The notes: a model not told the origin generated them from the sequence alone. A DNA stretch of 64,000 bases from Psychrobacter sp. I-STPA10 (GCF_021012795.1 NZ_VFYU01000003.1:103885-167884), one strand, 5' to 3'; positions 48,595-57,540 are shown, numbered from the stretch's first letter. Numbers and translations are program-made.

Positions 48595-49272
48595 ATGAGT
48601 CGACAGCAGCAATTCAAACAACGCGAAGAAAACATATTAGCGATGGCAGAGCAGTTGCTTCTGGAAACGGGCAATGGAGATATTACCCTAGATAGTTTGG
48701 CAGATCAGTTGGATTTGGCAAAAGGAACACTGTATAAGCATTTTGCCAGTAAAGATGAGTTGTATTTGCGCATTATTATCCGTTATGAAGAACAGTTGTT
48801 TTTGATTAATAAAATCGAAGATGAACCTGCTGCTGGAGTAGCTCGTATCATTTTACAACAATTATTAAACCCTCAAAAAGCTTTATTATTAAATCAGATA
48901 GAGGAAAGATTGGCGTCATCCGCCATTGGGCTGAATCGTATGTTTGGTGAATTGTATGATATTCGCCGTGCGCGTATGAAACGCTTGATTAATATCACCA
49001 GTCATTATCTACAAAGTCAAAATAGTGGTTTGAGTACACGAGATTATATGTCGACTATTTGGGCGATGGGACAAGGGGGCGCTAGTCTACTAAATTCAAG
49101 TTTTTATCAGCGTTATCTTGGAAGGCGTGATACCCTGCGTTATGCATTGGTGCAGCAAATATTAGACTTACCAAAGCAATATCCTTGTACTGACAGTGCA
49201 GATGATGACATGGCTGCTTTGGTGAATCAGATTGATTCTGAAACCAAGGCACATCAGCAATCCTCTTTATAA
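48595..49272 (+). CDS. TetR-family regulator upstream of gspH
   Basis: A 225-residue repressor with the TetR helix-turn-helix near the N-terminus (ITLDSLADQLDLAKGTLYKHFASKDELYLRIIIRYEEQLF). The start at 48595 follows AGGAG by 5 nt; a TTG at 48580 is unlikely. Its stop overlaps the next ATG as TAATG, so it is apparently translated together with gspH. A TetR gene at the head of a pseudopilin operon is unexpected; it might control the operon, but no operator is evident upstream. Ligand unknown. Confidence 0.9.
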   Translation: MSRQQQFKQREENILAMAEQLLLETGNGDITLDSLADQLDLAKGTLYKHFASKDELYLRIIIRYEEQLFLINKIEDEPAAGVARIILQQLLNPQKALLLNQIEERLASSAIGLNRMFGELYDIRRARMKRLINITSHYLQSQNSGLSTRDYMSTIWAMGQGGASLLNSSFYQRYLGRRDTLRYALVQQILDLPKQYPCTDSADDDMAALVNQIDSETKAHQQSSL

Positions 49273-50039
49273 TGAATAGATATTATTTAAAATCATATTA
49301 TCGTTTATCGCAATTTTCTAAGATACAGTTTATTCAATTAAAACAGTCGTCTATTAGTATGGTTAATATGGTTAGTATGATTTTTTATTCTAACTCTGGT
49401 AATGTAAGTCAAGACGTATCTGTTGATAATAGGCAAAGTGGCTTTACATTAATTGAGATGATGGTGGTGGTGGTCATTTTGTCTGTATTTGCAGCCATGA
49501 TGACCATGTCTGTTGGCAGTACTGAGAGTCGTAAAAACAGAGCATTCTATGAGCATTTAATAGACAGTTTGCAATATGTACGTCTGCTTTCAGCCGAGCA
49601 AATGCAGCCAATGGGCTTAGCGATGCAATCAAAAGTAGATGGACAAGCATCACCAGTCATTCTCAGTTTGAGCGATCCTTATGTGTTTTTGACCACAACG
49701 GCTGTCAGTAGTGGGGATCAGCCAAAAAATGCCATGGAGCTTTCTGCCATGAGTAGTGATGAAAAAAATAGTCAAAAGCCAACTTGGCAACCTGAGCCAA
49801 GTATTACCCTGCCTGAATTACCTCCTGATGTGGTACTAACCATCTCTTCTTTATCAACTCAAAATAAGTCTACGCAAGATTTGCAGCCGTGGTTTCAAGG
49901 CAATGATGTGCCTAAGGTGTTGTGGTATGGTACAGGTGAGGCTTCTCCTGTGACTATTGAAGTGCGCTATCATGATCGCTTGGTGGGTGAGGTGATTACG
50001 GTGATGCCAAATGGTCAGATTAAAGTAGGGCAGTCGTGA
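49272..50039 (+). CDS. gspH: Type II secretion minor pseudopilin GspH
   Basis: A prepilin-like protein with the class-III signal QSGFTLIEMMVVVVILSVF, cleaved after Gly, with Glu at +5 of the mature protein. The mature domain of ~200 residues fits GspH, although identity among minor pseudopilins is low. The frame opens at 49272, overlapping the TetR stop (TAATG), which would give an unusually long leader of about 57 residues; internal ATGs at 49359 and 49377 would give 28 or 22, but lack ribosome sites. Membership in an H-I-J-K run supports the call. Confidence 0.85.
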   Translation: MNRYYLKSYYRLSQFSKIQFIQLKQSSISMVNMVSMIFYSNSGNVSQDVSVDNRQSGFTLIEMMVVVVILSVFAAMMTMSVGSTESRKNRAFYEHLIDSLQYVRLLSAEQMQPMGLAMQSKVDGQASPVILSLSDPYVFLTTTAVSSGDQPKNAMELSAMSSDEKNSQKPTWQPEPSITLPELPPDVVLTISSLSTQNKSTQDLQPWFQGNDVPKVLWYGTGEASPVTIEVRYHDRLVGEVITVMPNGQIKVGQS

Positions 50040-50512
50040 TGCGTGAATATCGATGCTCATATTGTGCTGCACATTTCCGCTTTTTGTCAAACCAGCAAAC
50101 TTTTAGCCAAAATTTCAGTCAACAAAGGCAAAAACAAGGTGGTTTTACCCTGATTGAGGTCATGGTTGCTTTGGCAATTTTGGCAGTTGTTGCTATTGTA
50201 GCAAGCCAAGCAAGTGGTACTTACCTGCGCTCAGTAGATAATCTAAAAACACAAACATTGGCACACTTTGTGGCGCAAAATGCAGGTGCAGATTTAAAAA
50301 TTCATAATAAGTGGTTAACGGCACAGCAATCACAGCAGGTATCATCACAAGGAAGAGATTGGCAAGTGGTATTAGTGCCACAGCCTATGGCTGGGATTGC
50401 GGTGGAGAATTCTCTACAGATTGTTAATATTCAAGTTGCGCCTGTGATAGATGGACAAGTTAAAAACAATGTGACGGATTTAAATGTGGTTATTAAAAAC
50501 CCACAAAACTAA
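50039..50512 (+). CDS. gspI: Type II secretion minor pseudopilin GspI
   Basis: A 157-residue pseudopilin with the prepilin motif GGFTLIEVMVALAILAVVAIVASQ. The start at 50039 overlaps the gspH stop (TGATG). A GspI domain follows (NLKTQTLAHFVAQNAGADLKI). It is the core of the GspI-J-K tip complex. The leader before the cleavage site is about 34 residues and Gln-rich, long for the class but like its neighbours. Confidence 0.9.
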   Translation: MREYRCSYCAAHFRFLSNQQTFSQNFSQQRQKQGGFTLIEVMVALAILAVVAIVASQASGTYLRSVDNLKTQTLAHFVAQNAGADLKIHNKWLTAQQSQQVSSQGRDWQVVLVPQPMAGIAVENSLQIVNIQVAPVIDGQVKNNVTDLNVVIKNPQN

Positions 50513-50621
50513 CAATGTGTATTTGTAGTCCACAAAGGTGGTTTTTTAGCTAAGCGCGCTAAGCTGAGTGAGTATTTGCCTATAGATTGCCCATAGACTA
50601 TTAGACTATTTTGAGAAATTA

Positions 50622-51431
50622 ATGACCCATTTACCTTTAGCCTCTCCTAGTTATGATCAGCGTGGTTTTACTTTGCTAGAGCTGATGGTAGCGATGACTA
50701 TATTTGCTATATTGGCAGTCGCGGGCTGGCAGGTGTTTGATGGTCTTAATCGTAGCAAAGATAGAGCACAGCTACAAACAACCGCATTAAGTGAACTACA
50801 GTTTGCTTATTTGCAAATTCAAAAGGATATGGCACAGGCGATACCCTATCAGCTTGATAGTGGACTGTCTGAGGCAGCATCACCAAGCAGCTTAAATGGT
50901 TTAGCAAATGGTCAAGGGGCTATACAAGGAGCTATAGATGTGGGACACACCAATGGCTTTACCCTTGCTGCGGACTCGATAAGTTTTATTCGTTTTGCTG
51001 ACCCAGACCCCCGTTATCAAAGCTCACCACTATTGGAACGTATTGTCTATCGAGTTGAAGGTAACCAATTGATTCGTCAGCGTTTTGATTCTTTAAACAC
51101 TGCTGATACACAAACCCCGCTGCAAAGTATACTTATCTCAGATATATCCCAGCTACGTTTTCAAGCATTAAATCCAGAGCCTATGGCGACATTTCCAGAT
51201 CCTAGCGTGACAGAAGATTCTGGTTTACCCAGTGCTAATAGTGAGGATGCAGAGAAAAAAAATGCAGCGAATAAAGGCAGTTTACCCAAAGGTATTATGA
51301 TAGAGTATGGCTATCAAATGGGTGCTCAACAAGTACCCATAAGTTGGCAATTTGCATTACAGTCGACACCACCAGTAGTCGATGTGATAGCAAAACCAAA
51401 GCCTGATCCTGATCCGAAACCAGAATCCTAA
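50622..51431 (+). CDS. gspJ: Type II secretion minor pseudopilin GspJ
   Basis: A 269-residue pseudopilin with the signal QRGFTLLELMVAMTIFAILAVAGWQVFDGL and the GspJ-type mature domain (LQIQKDMAQAIPYQ, then SISFIRFADPDPRYQSSPLLERIVYRVEG). Residues ~190-215 are a low-complexity insert, and the C-terminal 10 residues are a Pro/Asp/Lys tail. It is a partner of GspI and GspK in the pseudopilus tip. A 109-bp gap separates it from gspI. Confidence 0.9.
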   Translation: MTHLPLASPSYDQRGFTLLELMVAMTIFAILAVAGWQVFDGLNRSKDRAQLQTTALSELQFAYLQIQKDMAQAIPYQLDSGLSEAASPSSLNGLANGQGAIQGAIDVGHTNGFTLAADSISFIRFADPDPRYQSSPLLERIVYRVEGNQLIRQRFDSLNTADTQTPLQSILISDISQLRFQALNPEPMATFPDPSVTEDSGLPSANSEDAEKKNAANKGSLPKGIMIEYGYQMGAQQVPISWQFALQSTPPVVDVIAKPKPDPDPKPES

Positions 51432-51467
51432 GCCATTACTTTAAGCAGATAAATAAAATATTTTAAT

Positions 51468-52550
51468 ATGTCAAAAACCACAGTAAATTTTATGCTTCCA
51501 AAGCGTCAACAAGGCATGGCTTTATTGACTGTGCTATTACTGGTAGTGGTTATTACTGTGGTGGCAGGCTCGATGCTTGCCAGTCAAAAAATCGCTTTAC
51601 GTAAACAAATGCTACTCTTGGATCAAAATCAAATTTTGCAAGATATTGTGGCAGCAGAGCAGATTGCCGCAGGTTTAATTGCCGCAGACATGACACTAAA
51701 CAACAGTGATAGTATGCAAGATGCTTGGGCGCAAAAACCAAAACCACTACAGATAGGATCGCATAAAGTTACCCTAAATATTTATGATGCCTCACGAAAG
51801 TTTAATATCAATAACTTATATCATGATGGTGCGGTTGATGAGGCAGCCTTAGCAGCCTTTCAGCGATTACTGAGCAATGTGGGTTTAGATCCTATCCTGG
51901 CGTATGCAGTATTAGACTGGCAAGACCCAGACAATGAAACTCTTGCAGAAGGTGGAGCAGAGCGTGACGCTTATGAGGCGCAGGACAATAAAAATTCGCA
52001 ATCTGTGGTGGCGAGTATTACCAACCAACCTTTTATTAGTGTTGATGAGCTCGCAGCGGTTAAAGGATTTACTCCTGCAAAGCTGGCGACGCTGAAACCT
52101 TATATTACAGCAGTGCCTTATTATTTGCCAGTTAATGCTAATACGGCTGATGCGGTGGTATTGGCATCTTTGGTAGAAGGTGGCAGCGCAGCGCAGTTTG
52201 CGCCACTGGTGAAGGCGGTACAAACACAGCCCTTTGATAGCTTGGATAATCTGATGCAAACAGAAGGGTTTGCAGGTTTGGATGAAAAAGCCAAAGCGGC
52301 TGTTCGCCCTTTACTTGCTGTAGATAGCCAAGCATTTGAGGTCTTGATTGATGTGGAAGTGGACGCTAAGCATCGCTATGCCACTACATTTATCAGCAAA
52401 GTGGCTAAGACAGATGCAGCAAATAATGGACAAGCTGACAATCAGCAGCCAGCCAACAGTGGCATAGGAGGGAACATAGGAGAGCAAGCTGCTCAGCGTG
52501 TGATTCGCCCTTATAATCGAAAATTGTGGACATATCGCCCTAATCTTTAA
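51468..52550 (+). CDS. gspK: Type II secretion minor pseudopilin GspK
   Basis: A 360-residue pseudopilin at the tip of the pseudopilus. The signal RQQGMALLTVLLLVVVITVVAGS lacks the Glu at +5, which is characteristic of GspK. The large alpha-helical domain shows SRKFNINNLY, LDWQDPDNETLAEGGAERDAY and the calcium-binding/ComEA-like LPVNANTADAVVLASL. The C-terminus is Gln/Asn-rich before IRPYNRKLW. Genes gspC, D, F, G, L, M and N are not in the window, so the secretion genes are dispersed. Confidence 0.93.
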   Translation: MSKTTVNFMLPKRQQGMALLTVLLLVVVITVVAGSMLASQKIALRKQMLLLDQNQILQDIVAAEQIAAGLIAADMTLNNSDSMQDAWAQKPKPLQIGSHKVTLNIYDASRKFNINNLYHDGAVDEAALAAFQRLLSNVGLDPILAYAVLDWQDPDNETLAEGGAERDAYEAQDNKNSQSVVASITNQPFISVDELAAVKGFTPAKLATLKPYITAVPYYLPVNANTADAVVLASLVEGGSAAQFAPLVKAVQTQPFDSLDNLMQTEGFAGLDEKAKAAVRPLLAVDSQAFEVLIDVEVDAKHRYATTFISKVAKTDAANNGQADNQQPANSGIGGNIGEQAAQRVIRPYNRKLWTYRPNL

Positions 52551-52616
52551 ATACAGGTGTTATAGCAATTCGTTAAAATAACTTATCTAATTCAAAGTAA
52601 CGTATTTATTTTTATT

Positions 52617-52837
52617 GATGGTGTTCTAAAAAGTATGCTACCCCCTCCCTATCCCTCCCCCTCAGGGGGAGGGAACTGTTCCCCCTCCCTGAGAGGCGTT
52701 AAAAAATTGCACTGCAATTTTAGCCTCGCAAGGGAATTTCTTTAAATAGAAATTCCTACAAGGAGGGGGCTAGGGGGAGGGCTGAAGCTATGGTAATTTA
52801 TTAAAAATAGCCACAGCATACTTTTTGAAACACCACC
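52617..52837. mobile_element. MITE-like element with 23-bp terminal inverted repeats
   Basis: GATGGTGTTCTAAAAAGTATGCT-type left end (52617-52639) and its near-perfect inverted copy at 52815-52837 (about three mismatches) bound a 221-bp non-coding element. Inside are C-rich and G-rich inverted arms and a central hairpin (AAAATTGCAGTG type, about 52692-52712). It lies between gspK and the convergent FabR-like gene. No transposase; probably mobilised in trans. Confidence 0.75.
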
Positions 52838-52864
52838 TATTTATTTAAACTCAGCAACATAAAA

Positions 52865-53548
52865 TCAGTCATCATTTAAGATGGTTTGTTCAGACGATTT
52901 CCAGTTCTCTGCTCCATAAAACAGCATTTGTGCTTGACGTGTACAGCGGTGTAGTTGTTCTTGCTTTTTTGCTTCTAAAGCTTTTTTGTCTATGTCTTTA
53001 TCGAACTGTTCGCTATAGGTCAAATCCAACCAATCCATAATCCACGACATAAATAAATTTAAACCTGCAATCGCTAAAAGTTGACGATCATAGTCATCAA
53101 TATGAGCAAAGGCAGGTTGCAACCCAAGATCTGCACCAACTATTTTGGCAAATAATTTGATTTGATTATCAATGGCATTACGTACCGCTTCTGAACCACC
53201 AAAACGCTCACTGACCATAAACTGCCAATAGCGTGGATGCTCATCAATTGATTGGAAAAATAATTGAATGCTTTTAGCAATTTGACGATCAAAGCTTCGG
53301 GTACGTCCGATCTGTAGGCGTTCTCCGAGTACAGAGAGTGCGGTCCCCATTTCATCTTCGACCAGTGCTTGACCGAGTTTTTCCATGTCATCAAAATGAC
53401 GATAAAATGCGGTGGGCACAACACCAACTTCACGAGTTACTTGACGCAGACTAATAGAGCCAAAAGATTGACCAGTCATACACAAATCAAGTACAGCATT
53501 AAAAAAAGCGTGGCGGGTTTGTAGTTTTTTTTGTTCTCTTGAATTCAT
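52865..53548 (-). CDS. FabR-like TetR-family regulator
   Basis: A 227-residue regulator. The N-terminal segment TRHAFFNAVLDLCMTGQSFGSISLRQVTREVGVVPTAFYRHFDDMEKLG matches E. coli FabR closely along the helix-turn-helix, and the C-terminal domain (FFQSIDEHPRYWQFMVSERFGGSEAVRNAI) has the FabR shape, so it probably regulates unsaturated fatty acid synthesis. The ATG at 53548 gives the family's normal N-terminus; the frame extends to 53599 without support. No fab or des gene is in the window. Confidence 0.82.
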   Translation of the reverse strand: MNSREQKKLQTRHAFFNAVLDLCMTGQSFGSISLRQVTREVGVVPTAFYRHFDDMEKLGQALVEDEMGTALSVLGERLQIGRTRSFDRQIAKSIQLFFQSIDEHPRYWQFMVSERFGGSEAVRNAIDNQIKLFAKIVGADLGLQPAFAHIDDYDRQLLAIAGLNLFMSWIMDWLDLTYSEQFDKDIDKKALEAKKQEQLHRCTRQAQMLFYGAENWKSSEQTILNDD

Positions 53549-53679
53549 TGGACTGTATATTATGATTAATGGGCTATTATGATACTGAGTTCTACACAAA
53601 AAAACGAGGGCTAATTTTGTATTAATCTTTTAAGGTGATTCATTAAATCAACAGTAGAGAATACAGTTGTCTATCATAA

Positions 53680-55107
53680 TTACCAGCCTGCACTATGACT
53701 ACCACTTAACTCTTGAGCCAGACGATAGGCTTCGTGGTCATTCATACCCGTGATAAAATCGAGAATGTTAAGTGTATTATGATAGACATCATCGTCTAGT
53801 ATACGATGATTTTGGTGCAAATGTGAGCCAATCAGCCTTAGTAAGTGTTGTTGTTCAAAATCAGCAGGCTGGTTTGATTGGGGTAATAATGCCAGCGGCA
53901 TAAAGGCGCTGAGCAAGGTTTGTAAACAGCGATTTGCCATCAGCTCCATACGTATTTTGTCACTGTGCGCAAATATCTGTTCTTGCGCCAGATGCTTAGC
54001 AGCAGCAATGCCATCTCGAACATCTGCCTGACAATAATCAAACAAGCTGCTTTGTAGGGTACCTGCTAATAGTTCTGAGCCATGACGAATAAATGCTTCG
54101 CTGACTTTGTCCACCAAGCGCATCATGGCACGTCCTCTGAGAGCTGCCAGTTTTTGTGCTATGGGCGCATTATTTTTTACCTCAGGTGGTATACCACGTT
54201 TGCCTATCAGCGATAGCATCAATGCCTCAACCTCAGCGTAGGGTAACATGCGTAAATGGATACCATCTTCTAAATCAATGAGCGCATAGCAAATATCATC
54301 AGCAGCTTCAAGCAGATAGGCGAGGGGGTGGCGGGCATAGCCATCATGTATCGGAGAGATAGGAAGGTGTAGCTGTGCTGCCAGATCATGTAGTTGTTTC
54401 TCTTCACTGGCAAAACAGCCATACTTTTGGATATTCAATCCTGTTTGTGATTGTTGATTGTGTTGCTGCTTGCCATTGCTATGTGCTGCCAACCAAGGAT
54501 ACTTCATAAATGCACCCAAAGTTGCACAAGTTAAGCGCATACCACCTTGATTGGGGTGATGTTCATTACGTGTCAGTAAGCGAAAGCCTTGTGCATTGCC
54601 TTCATAACCCAGCAAATCCCAACGCTGATGAGCTGGAATATGTTGCAGTAATTTGGCTTGATTGGCGTGATGAAACCAATCTCTAATCGCATACTCACCA
54701 GCATGACCAAAAGGTGGATTGCCAATGTCATGTGCCAGACAAGCTGCTTGTACTATTACCCCCACATCAGCGACACTGATGCCTCGAGGTAAACCATTAC
54801 TAAGGTGTTCATGAAGTTTTTCGGCGGCACGCATGCCTAATGAGCGTCCAATACAGGAAACTTCTAATGAGTGGGTTAGACGTGTGTGAATACCCAGTTG
54901 ATTGGTCAATGGATGGACTTGGGTTTTTTGGTTTAATTGCCGAAACGAATGTGAAAAAATCAGACGGTCATAGTCTTTATGAAATGGTGTGCGCGATTTC
55001 TCTTTTTTCTTATATTTTTTAATGCTTCCTAAGCGGCGATCACTTAATAGATATGACCATTGTTTGCTAGGTGTTGCGACTTTACTAGCTGTCTTTTTTT
55101 TAGTCAT
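53680..55107 (-). CDS. dgt: dGTP triphosphohydrolase (HD domain)
   Basis: A 475-residue HD-domain enzyme that converts dGTP to deoxyguanosine and triphosphate. Metal ligands are RLTHSLEVSCIGR (His79) and LAHDIGNPPFGHAGE (His126, Asp127), with a further conserved Asp in LLEAADDICYALIDLEDG. Length is near E. coli Dgt (505). The first 20 residues are Lys/Thr-rich. The closest neighbours, a FabR-like gene and a lipoprotein gene, are not functionally linked to it. Confidence 0.93.
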   Translation of the reverse strand: MTKKKTASKVATPSKQWSYLLSDRRLGSIKKYKKKEKSRTPFHKDYDRLIFSHSFRQLNQKTQVHPLTNQLGIHTRLTHSLEVSCIGRSLGMRAAEKLHEHLSNGLPRGISVADVGVIVQAACLAHDIGNPPFGHAGEYAIRDWFHHANQAKLLQHIPAHQRWDLLGYEGNAQGFRLLTRNEHHPNQGGMRLTCATLGAFMKYPWLAAHSNGKQQHNQQSQTGLNIQKYGCFASEEKQLHDLAAQLHLPISPIHDGYARHPLAYLLEAADDICYALIDLEDGIHLRMLPYAEVEALMLSLIGKRGIPPEVKNNAPIAQKLAALRGRAMMRLVDKVSEAFIRHGSELLAGTLQSSLFDYCQADVRDGIAAAKHLAQEQIFAHSDKIRMELMANRCLQTLLSAFMPLALLPQSNQPADFEQQHLLRLIGSHLHQNHRILDDDVYHNTLNILDFITGMNDHEAYRLAQELSGSHSAGW

Positions 55108-55209
55108 TGTTATTATCGTATCCTATTGATTGCTATTTTTATTTAAGGATAACGTAACACATTAAAAAAGGTAGTAGCAAGCTATAAACGCAGTTGTGGT
55201 ACGGTATTT

Positions 55210-55277
55210 ACTCAATTGATTTATGACCCCTGCCAAATCCTCCCTTAAAATAAGGGGAGGCTTGGAAGAGGTTGAGC
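55210..55277. repeat. Palindromic repeat related to the 24261-24398 element
   Basis: ATGACCCCTGCCAAATCC... matches the core of the element at 24293-24330 (ATGACCCCTCCCAAACCT...), including TAAGGGGAGG. Here it is shorter, with arms ACTCAA/TTGAG at the ends and an inner hairpin ACCCCTGCCAA / TTGGAAGAGGT. It is in the gap between dgt and the lipoprotein gene. Confidence 0.65.
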
Positions 55278-55338
55278 GTGATAGTAGGTAAATAACTCAT
55301 GAAAAACAATTTATCAAAGCGGGTATAAGTATTGCTGT

Positions 55339-55956
55339 TTAAGAGTCTTTTTTACATTCAAAAAGGACTTTACCATCAGTCGCTTGTCCACCATTTACAG
55401 CAAAGCTTGATAATTGGGTTTTATCTTCACTAGTGACTTTCCAGGCGATGCCTTGATCATCTGTGAGACCGATATCAGAGCTATAGAGTGTGCCTGAGGT
55501 TGATGGAGTTTCGCTTAACTCATACTCAACACCATCAATGAGTAAATGCACAATTTTTGGTTGTTCATCATTATGATAATGAGCAAAAATTTCATTTTCT
55601 GGCTCACATGAAAATTTAGTCATATTAGCAGGGTCATGTGCGCCATGATGATGGTGTCCTTCGTGATCATGGTCATGCCCTTCGTGATCATGGTCGTGTC
55701 CTTCGTGATCATGGTCGTGCCCTTCATGATCGTGGTCGTGTCCTTCGTGATCATGGTCATGTCCTTCGTGATCATGGTCGTGTTCTTCGTGATCATGATC
55801 GTGCGCTTCCACCTCTTGGTTAGGTTCCGTTGTATTTGCTGTTTGAGTGGCATCATTTTTCTGACATGCGCTTAGCATTAAACAAGGCACAAGTAATGTT
55901 GCACATAGGGGAGAGAATAAACGTACTTTGGTTTTGCTAGTAGTGAATGAAAACAT
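55339..55956 (-). CDS. His-rich zinc-binding lipoprotein with MliC-like domain
   Basis: A 205-residue lipoprotein: signal to Cys31 (LPFxxx... lipobox LMLSAC), then an acidic linker, then seven tandem HDHDHE(G/E) heptapeptides (about residues 52-100) plus HHHHGAHD, about 26 histidines, and a C-terminal domain of ~90 residues starting FSCEPENEIFAHYHND and ending LFECKKD. The C-terminal part, with YELSETPSTSGTLYSS, resembles MliC/adhesin-complex-protein lysozyme inhibitors, with one disulfide. The His array is typical of periplasmic zinc buffers. A perfect Zur-type box lies just upstream, so it is probably made under zinc starvation. Start preceded by AAGGA. Confidence 0.85.
   Translation of the reverse strand: MFSFTTSKTKVRLFSPLCATLLVPCLMLSACQKNDATQTANTTEPNQEVEAHDHDHEEHDHDHEGHDHDHEGHDHDHEGHDHDHEGHDHDHEGHDHDHEGHHHHGAHDPANMTKFSCEPENEIFAHYHNDEQPKIVHLLIDGVEYELSETPSTSGTLYSSDIGLTDDQGIAWKVTSEDKTQLSSFAVNGGQATDGKVLFECKKDS
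55658..55804 (-). repeat. Tandem 21-bp repeat, seven copies, coding for HDHDHEG
   Basis: Seven in-frame 21-bp units within the lipoprotein gene, nearly identical at the DNA level (TCGTGATCATGGTC pattern on the plus strand). Because each copy is 21 bp, copy-number changes keep the frame and only alter the length of the metal-binding tract. Confidence 0.9.
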
Positions 55957-55982
55957 AACTGTTCCTTATTTAATATATAGAA

Positions 55983-55997
55983 TGTTATAATATAACA
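55983..55997 (-). promoter_or_regulatory. Zur box upstream of the His-rich lipoprotein
   Basis: TGTTATAATATAACA, a perfect 15-bp palindrome around a central A, equals the core of the enterobacterial Zur consensus (TGTTATANTATAACA). It lies 26 bp before the ATG at 55956, where it would overlap the promoter or transcription start. Zinc-loaded Zur should repress the gene. Confidence 0.85.
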
Positions 55998-56011
55998 CGA
56001 AATTAACTTTA

Positions 56012-56050
56012 AAAAAGATCAATTCCAAAAATTATAGAAGTGATCTTTTT
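56012..56050 (-). terminator. Rho-independent terminator of ychF
   Basis: AAAAAGATCA (56012-56021) pairs with TGATCTTTTT (56041-56050), extended by TTC/GAA near the loop. On the minus strand it follows the ychF stop, with a U-run after the stem. Confidence 0.88.
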
Positions 56051-56090
56051 ATTTTAAAATACTAACTAACTTATTTAAAGATAAAATTAA

Positions 56091-57182
56091 TTAAACGTTA
56101 AATCTAAAGTGCATCACATCGCCATCTTGGACAATATAAGTTTTACCTTCTAAGCGTGATTTTCCTGCTGCCGATGCCCCTTTTTCTCCACCATATTCGA
56201 TGAAGTCTTCATAAGCAATGACCTCAGCACGGATAAAGCCACGTTCAAAGTCAGTATGAATGACACCAGCAGCTTCAGGTGCAGTCGCGCCAACTTTGAC
56301 TGTCCATGCTCGTACTTCTTTGACCCCAGCAGTAAAGTAGGTTTGCATATCAAGTAAGCTATAGCCTGCTCGGATAACACGATCCAATCCTGCCTCGACC
56401 ATACCCATACTATCTAAAAAGTCTTGTTTATCTTCTTCATCAAGTTGAGCAATTTCAGCTTCAATTTGATTGCATACTGCCAATACAATGGCATCTTCAT
56501 TTTTGGCATAGTCTTGTACAGCATCTAAGTATGGATTATTTTCAAAGCCATCTTCGCTGACATTAGCAATATACATGGTCGGTTTTAGGGTAATTAGCCC
56601 GTAGCTTTTAATCAGCTTTTTCTCATCATCATCGAGTCCTGCTGCACGTGCAGGTTTGCCTTCTGCTAGCAGTGGTTCTACTTTTTGAAATACTTCCAAA
56701 GCCGCTTTAGCGTCTTTATCGCCACCTTTTGCTTTTTTGTTTAAATTCAAAATGGCGCGTTCGACCGCTTCAAGATCAGATAATGCCAGCTCGGTATTAA
56801 TGGTCTCGATATCATCAATGGGGCTGACTCGTCCATCAACGTGCACCACATTATCATCATCAAAACAGCGTACCACATGAGCGATGGCGTGTGTCTCACG
56901 AATATTTGCTAAAAACTGATTGCCCATTCCTTCGCCTTTAGAAGCACCAGCCACCAAGCCTGCAATATCAACAAACTCCATGGTGGTAGGTAGTACCCGC
57001 TCAGGTTTAACAATAGCAGCTAATTTATCTAAACGTGGATCAGGTACAGGAACGATACCTACGTTGGGATCTTTGGTACAAAACGGAAAGTTTTCAGCGG
57101 CAATACCCGCTTTGGTGAGTGCATTAAATAGGGTAGATTTGCCGACGTTTGGCAAGCCGACGATGCCGCAGTTAAAGCCCAT
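56091..57182 (-). CDS. ychF: Redox-regulated ATPase YchF
   Basis: An Obg-family P-loop ATPase of 363 residues that associates with ribosomes. The Walker [19 protein letters not shown] (8-25), [20 protein letters not shown], the NxxE-type specificity segment and the C-terminal TGS domain ([23 protein letters not shown]) are all present, with the length exactly that of E. coli YchF. Alone, with a terminator after it. No pth or ribosomal gene neighbour is visible. Confidence 0.97.
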   Translation of the reverse strand: MGFNCGIVGLPNVGKSTLFNALTKAGIAAENFPFCTKDPNVGIVPVPDPRLDKLAAIVKPERVLPTTMEFVDIAGLVAGASKGEGMGNQFLANIRETHAIAHVVRCFDDDNVVHVDGRVSPIDDIETINTELALSDLEAVERAILNLNKKAKGGDKDAKAALEVFQKVEPLLAEGKPARAAGLDDDEKKLIKSYGLITLKPTMYIANVSEDGFENNPYLDAVQDYAKNEDAIVLAVCNQIEAEIAQLDEEDKQDFLDSMGMVEAGLDRVIRAGYSLLDMQTYFTAGVKEVRAWTVKVGATAPEAAGVIHTDFERGFIRAEVIAYEDFIEYGGEKGASAAGKSRLEGKTYIVQDGDVMHFRFNV

Positions 57183-57540
57183 GGATTGTCTCTCTTAAAT
57201 ATGATGTATTAACTATTAAGGTGAAAATTGGATAAAATCGGGCGTATTGTAGCAAAATAATTGTGATTCGGGGGAGTTGATGAGTAAGATGATCAGATAT
57301 GTTTAATCCAAGATAAATAATATATCCAATACTTGTATCATGGTTAGTTGAGAGCAACGGCACGCTTTGTTTCAGACATTATTATTTTTATTCAGATAAT
57401 GTTTTCATTAAGTGATATTATGATATATTTACAACTATATTTTGTATTAAACATTACTTAAATTGTGACTGAGATAGTCTAAAAATGAAATTCATGAATA
57501 CATAGGTTTATAAATATCATTAGGTTCTGGGGGATGGAAT
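57183..57540. other. Intergenic region upstream of the CHASE2-CHAT cluster
   Basis: About 360 bp, AT-rich, between divergent ychF and the secreted protein gene, so it should hold both promoters. I see no convincing -35/-10 pair or palindrome; a GGGGGA ribosome site ends it, 6 nt before the ATG at 57541. Confidence 0.5.

Noticed and set aside
55636..55875. Open frame opposite the His-repeat lipoprotein (Met/Val/Ile-rich, 79 codons)
   Set aside because: It is the antisense shadow of the 21-bp repeats; its repetitive hydrophobic look comes from the repeat and it has no independent ribosome site.
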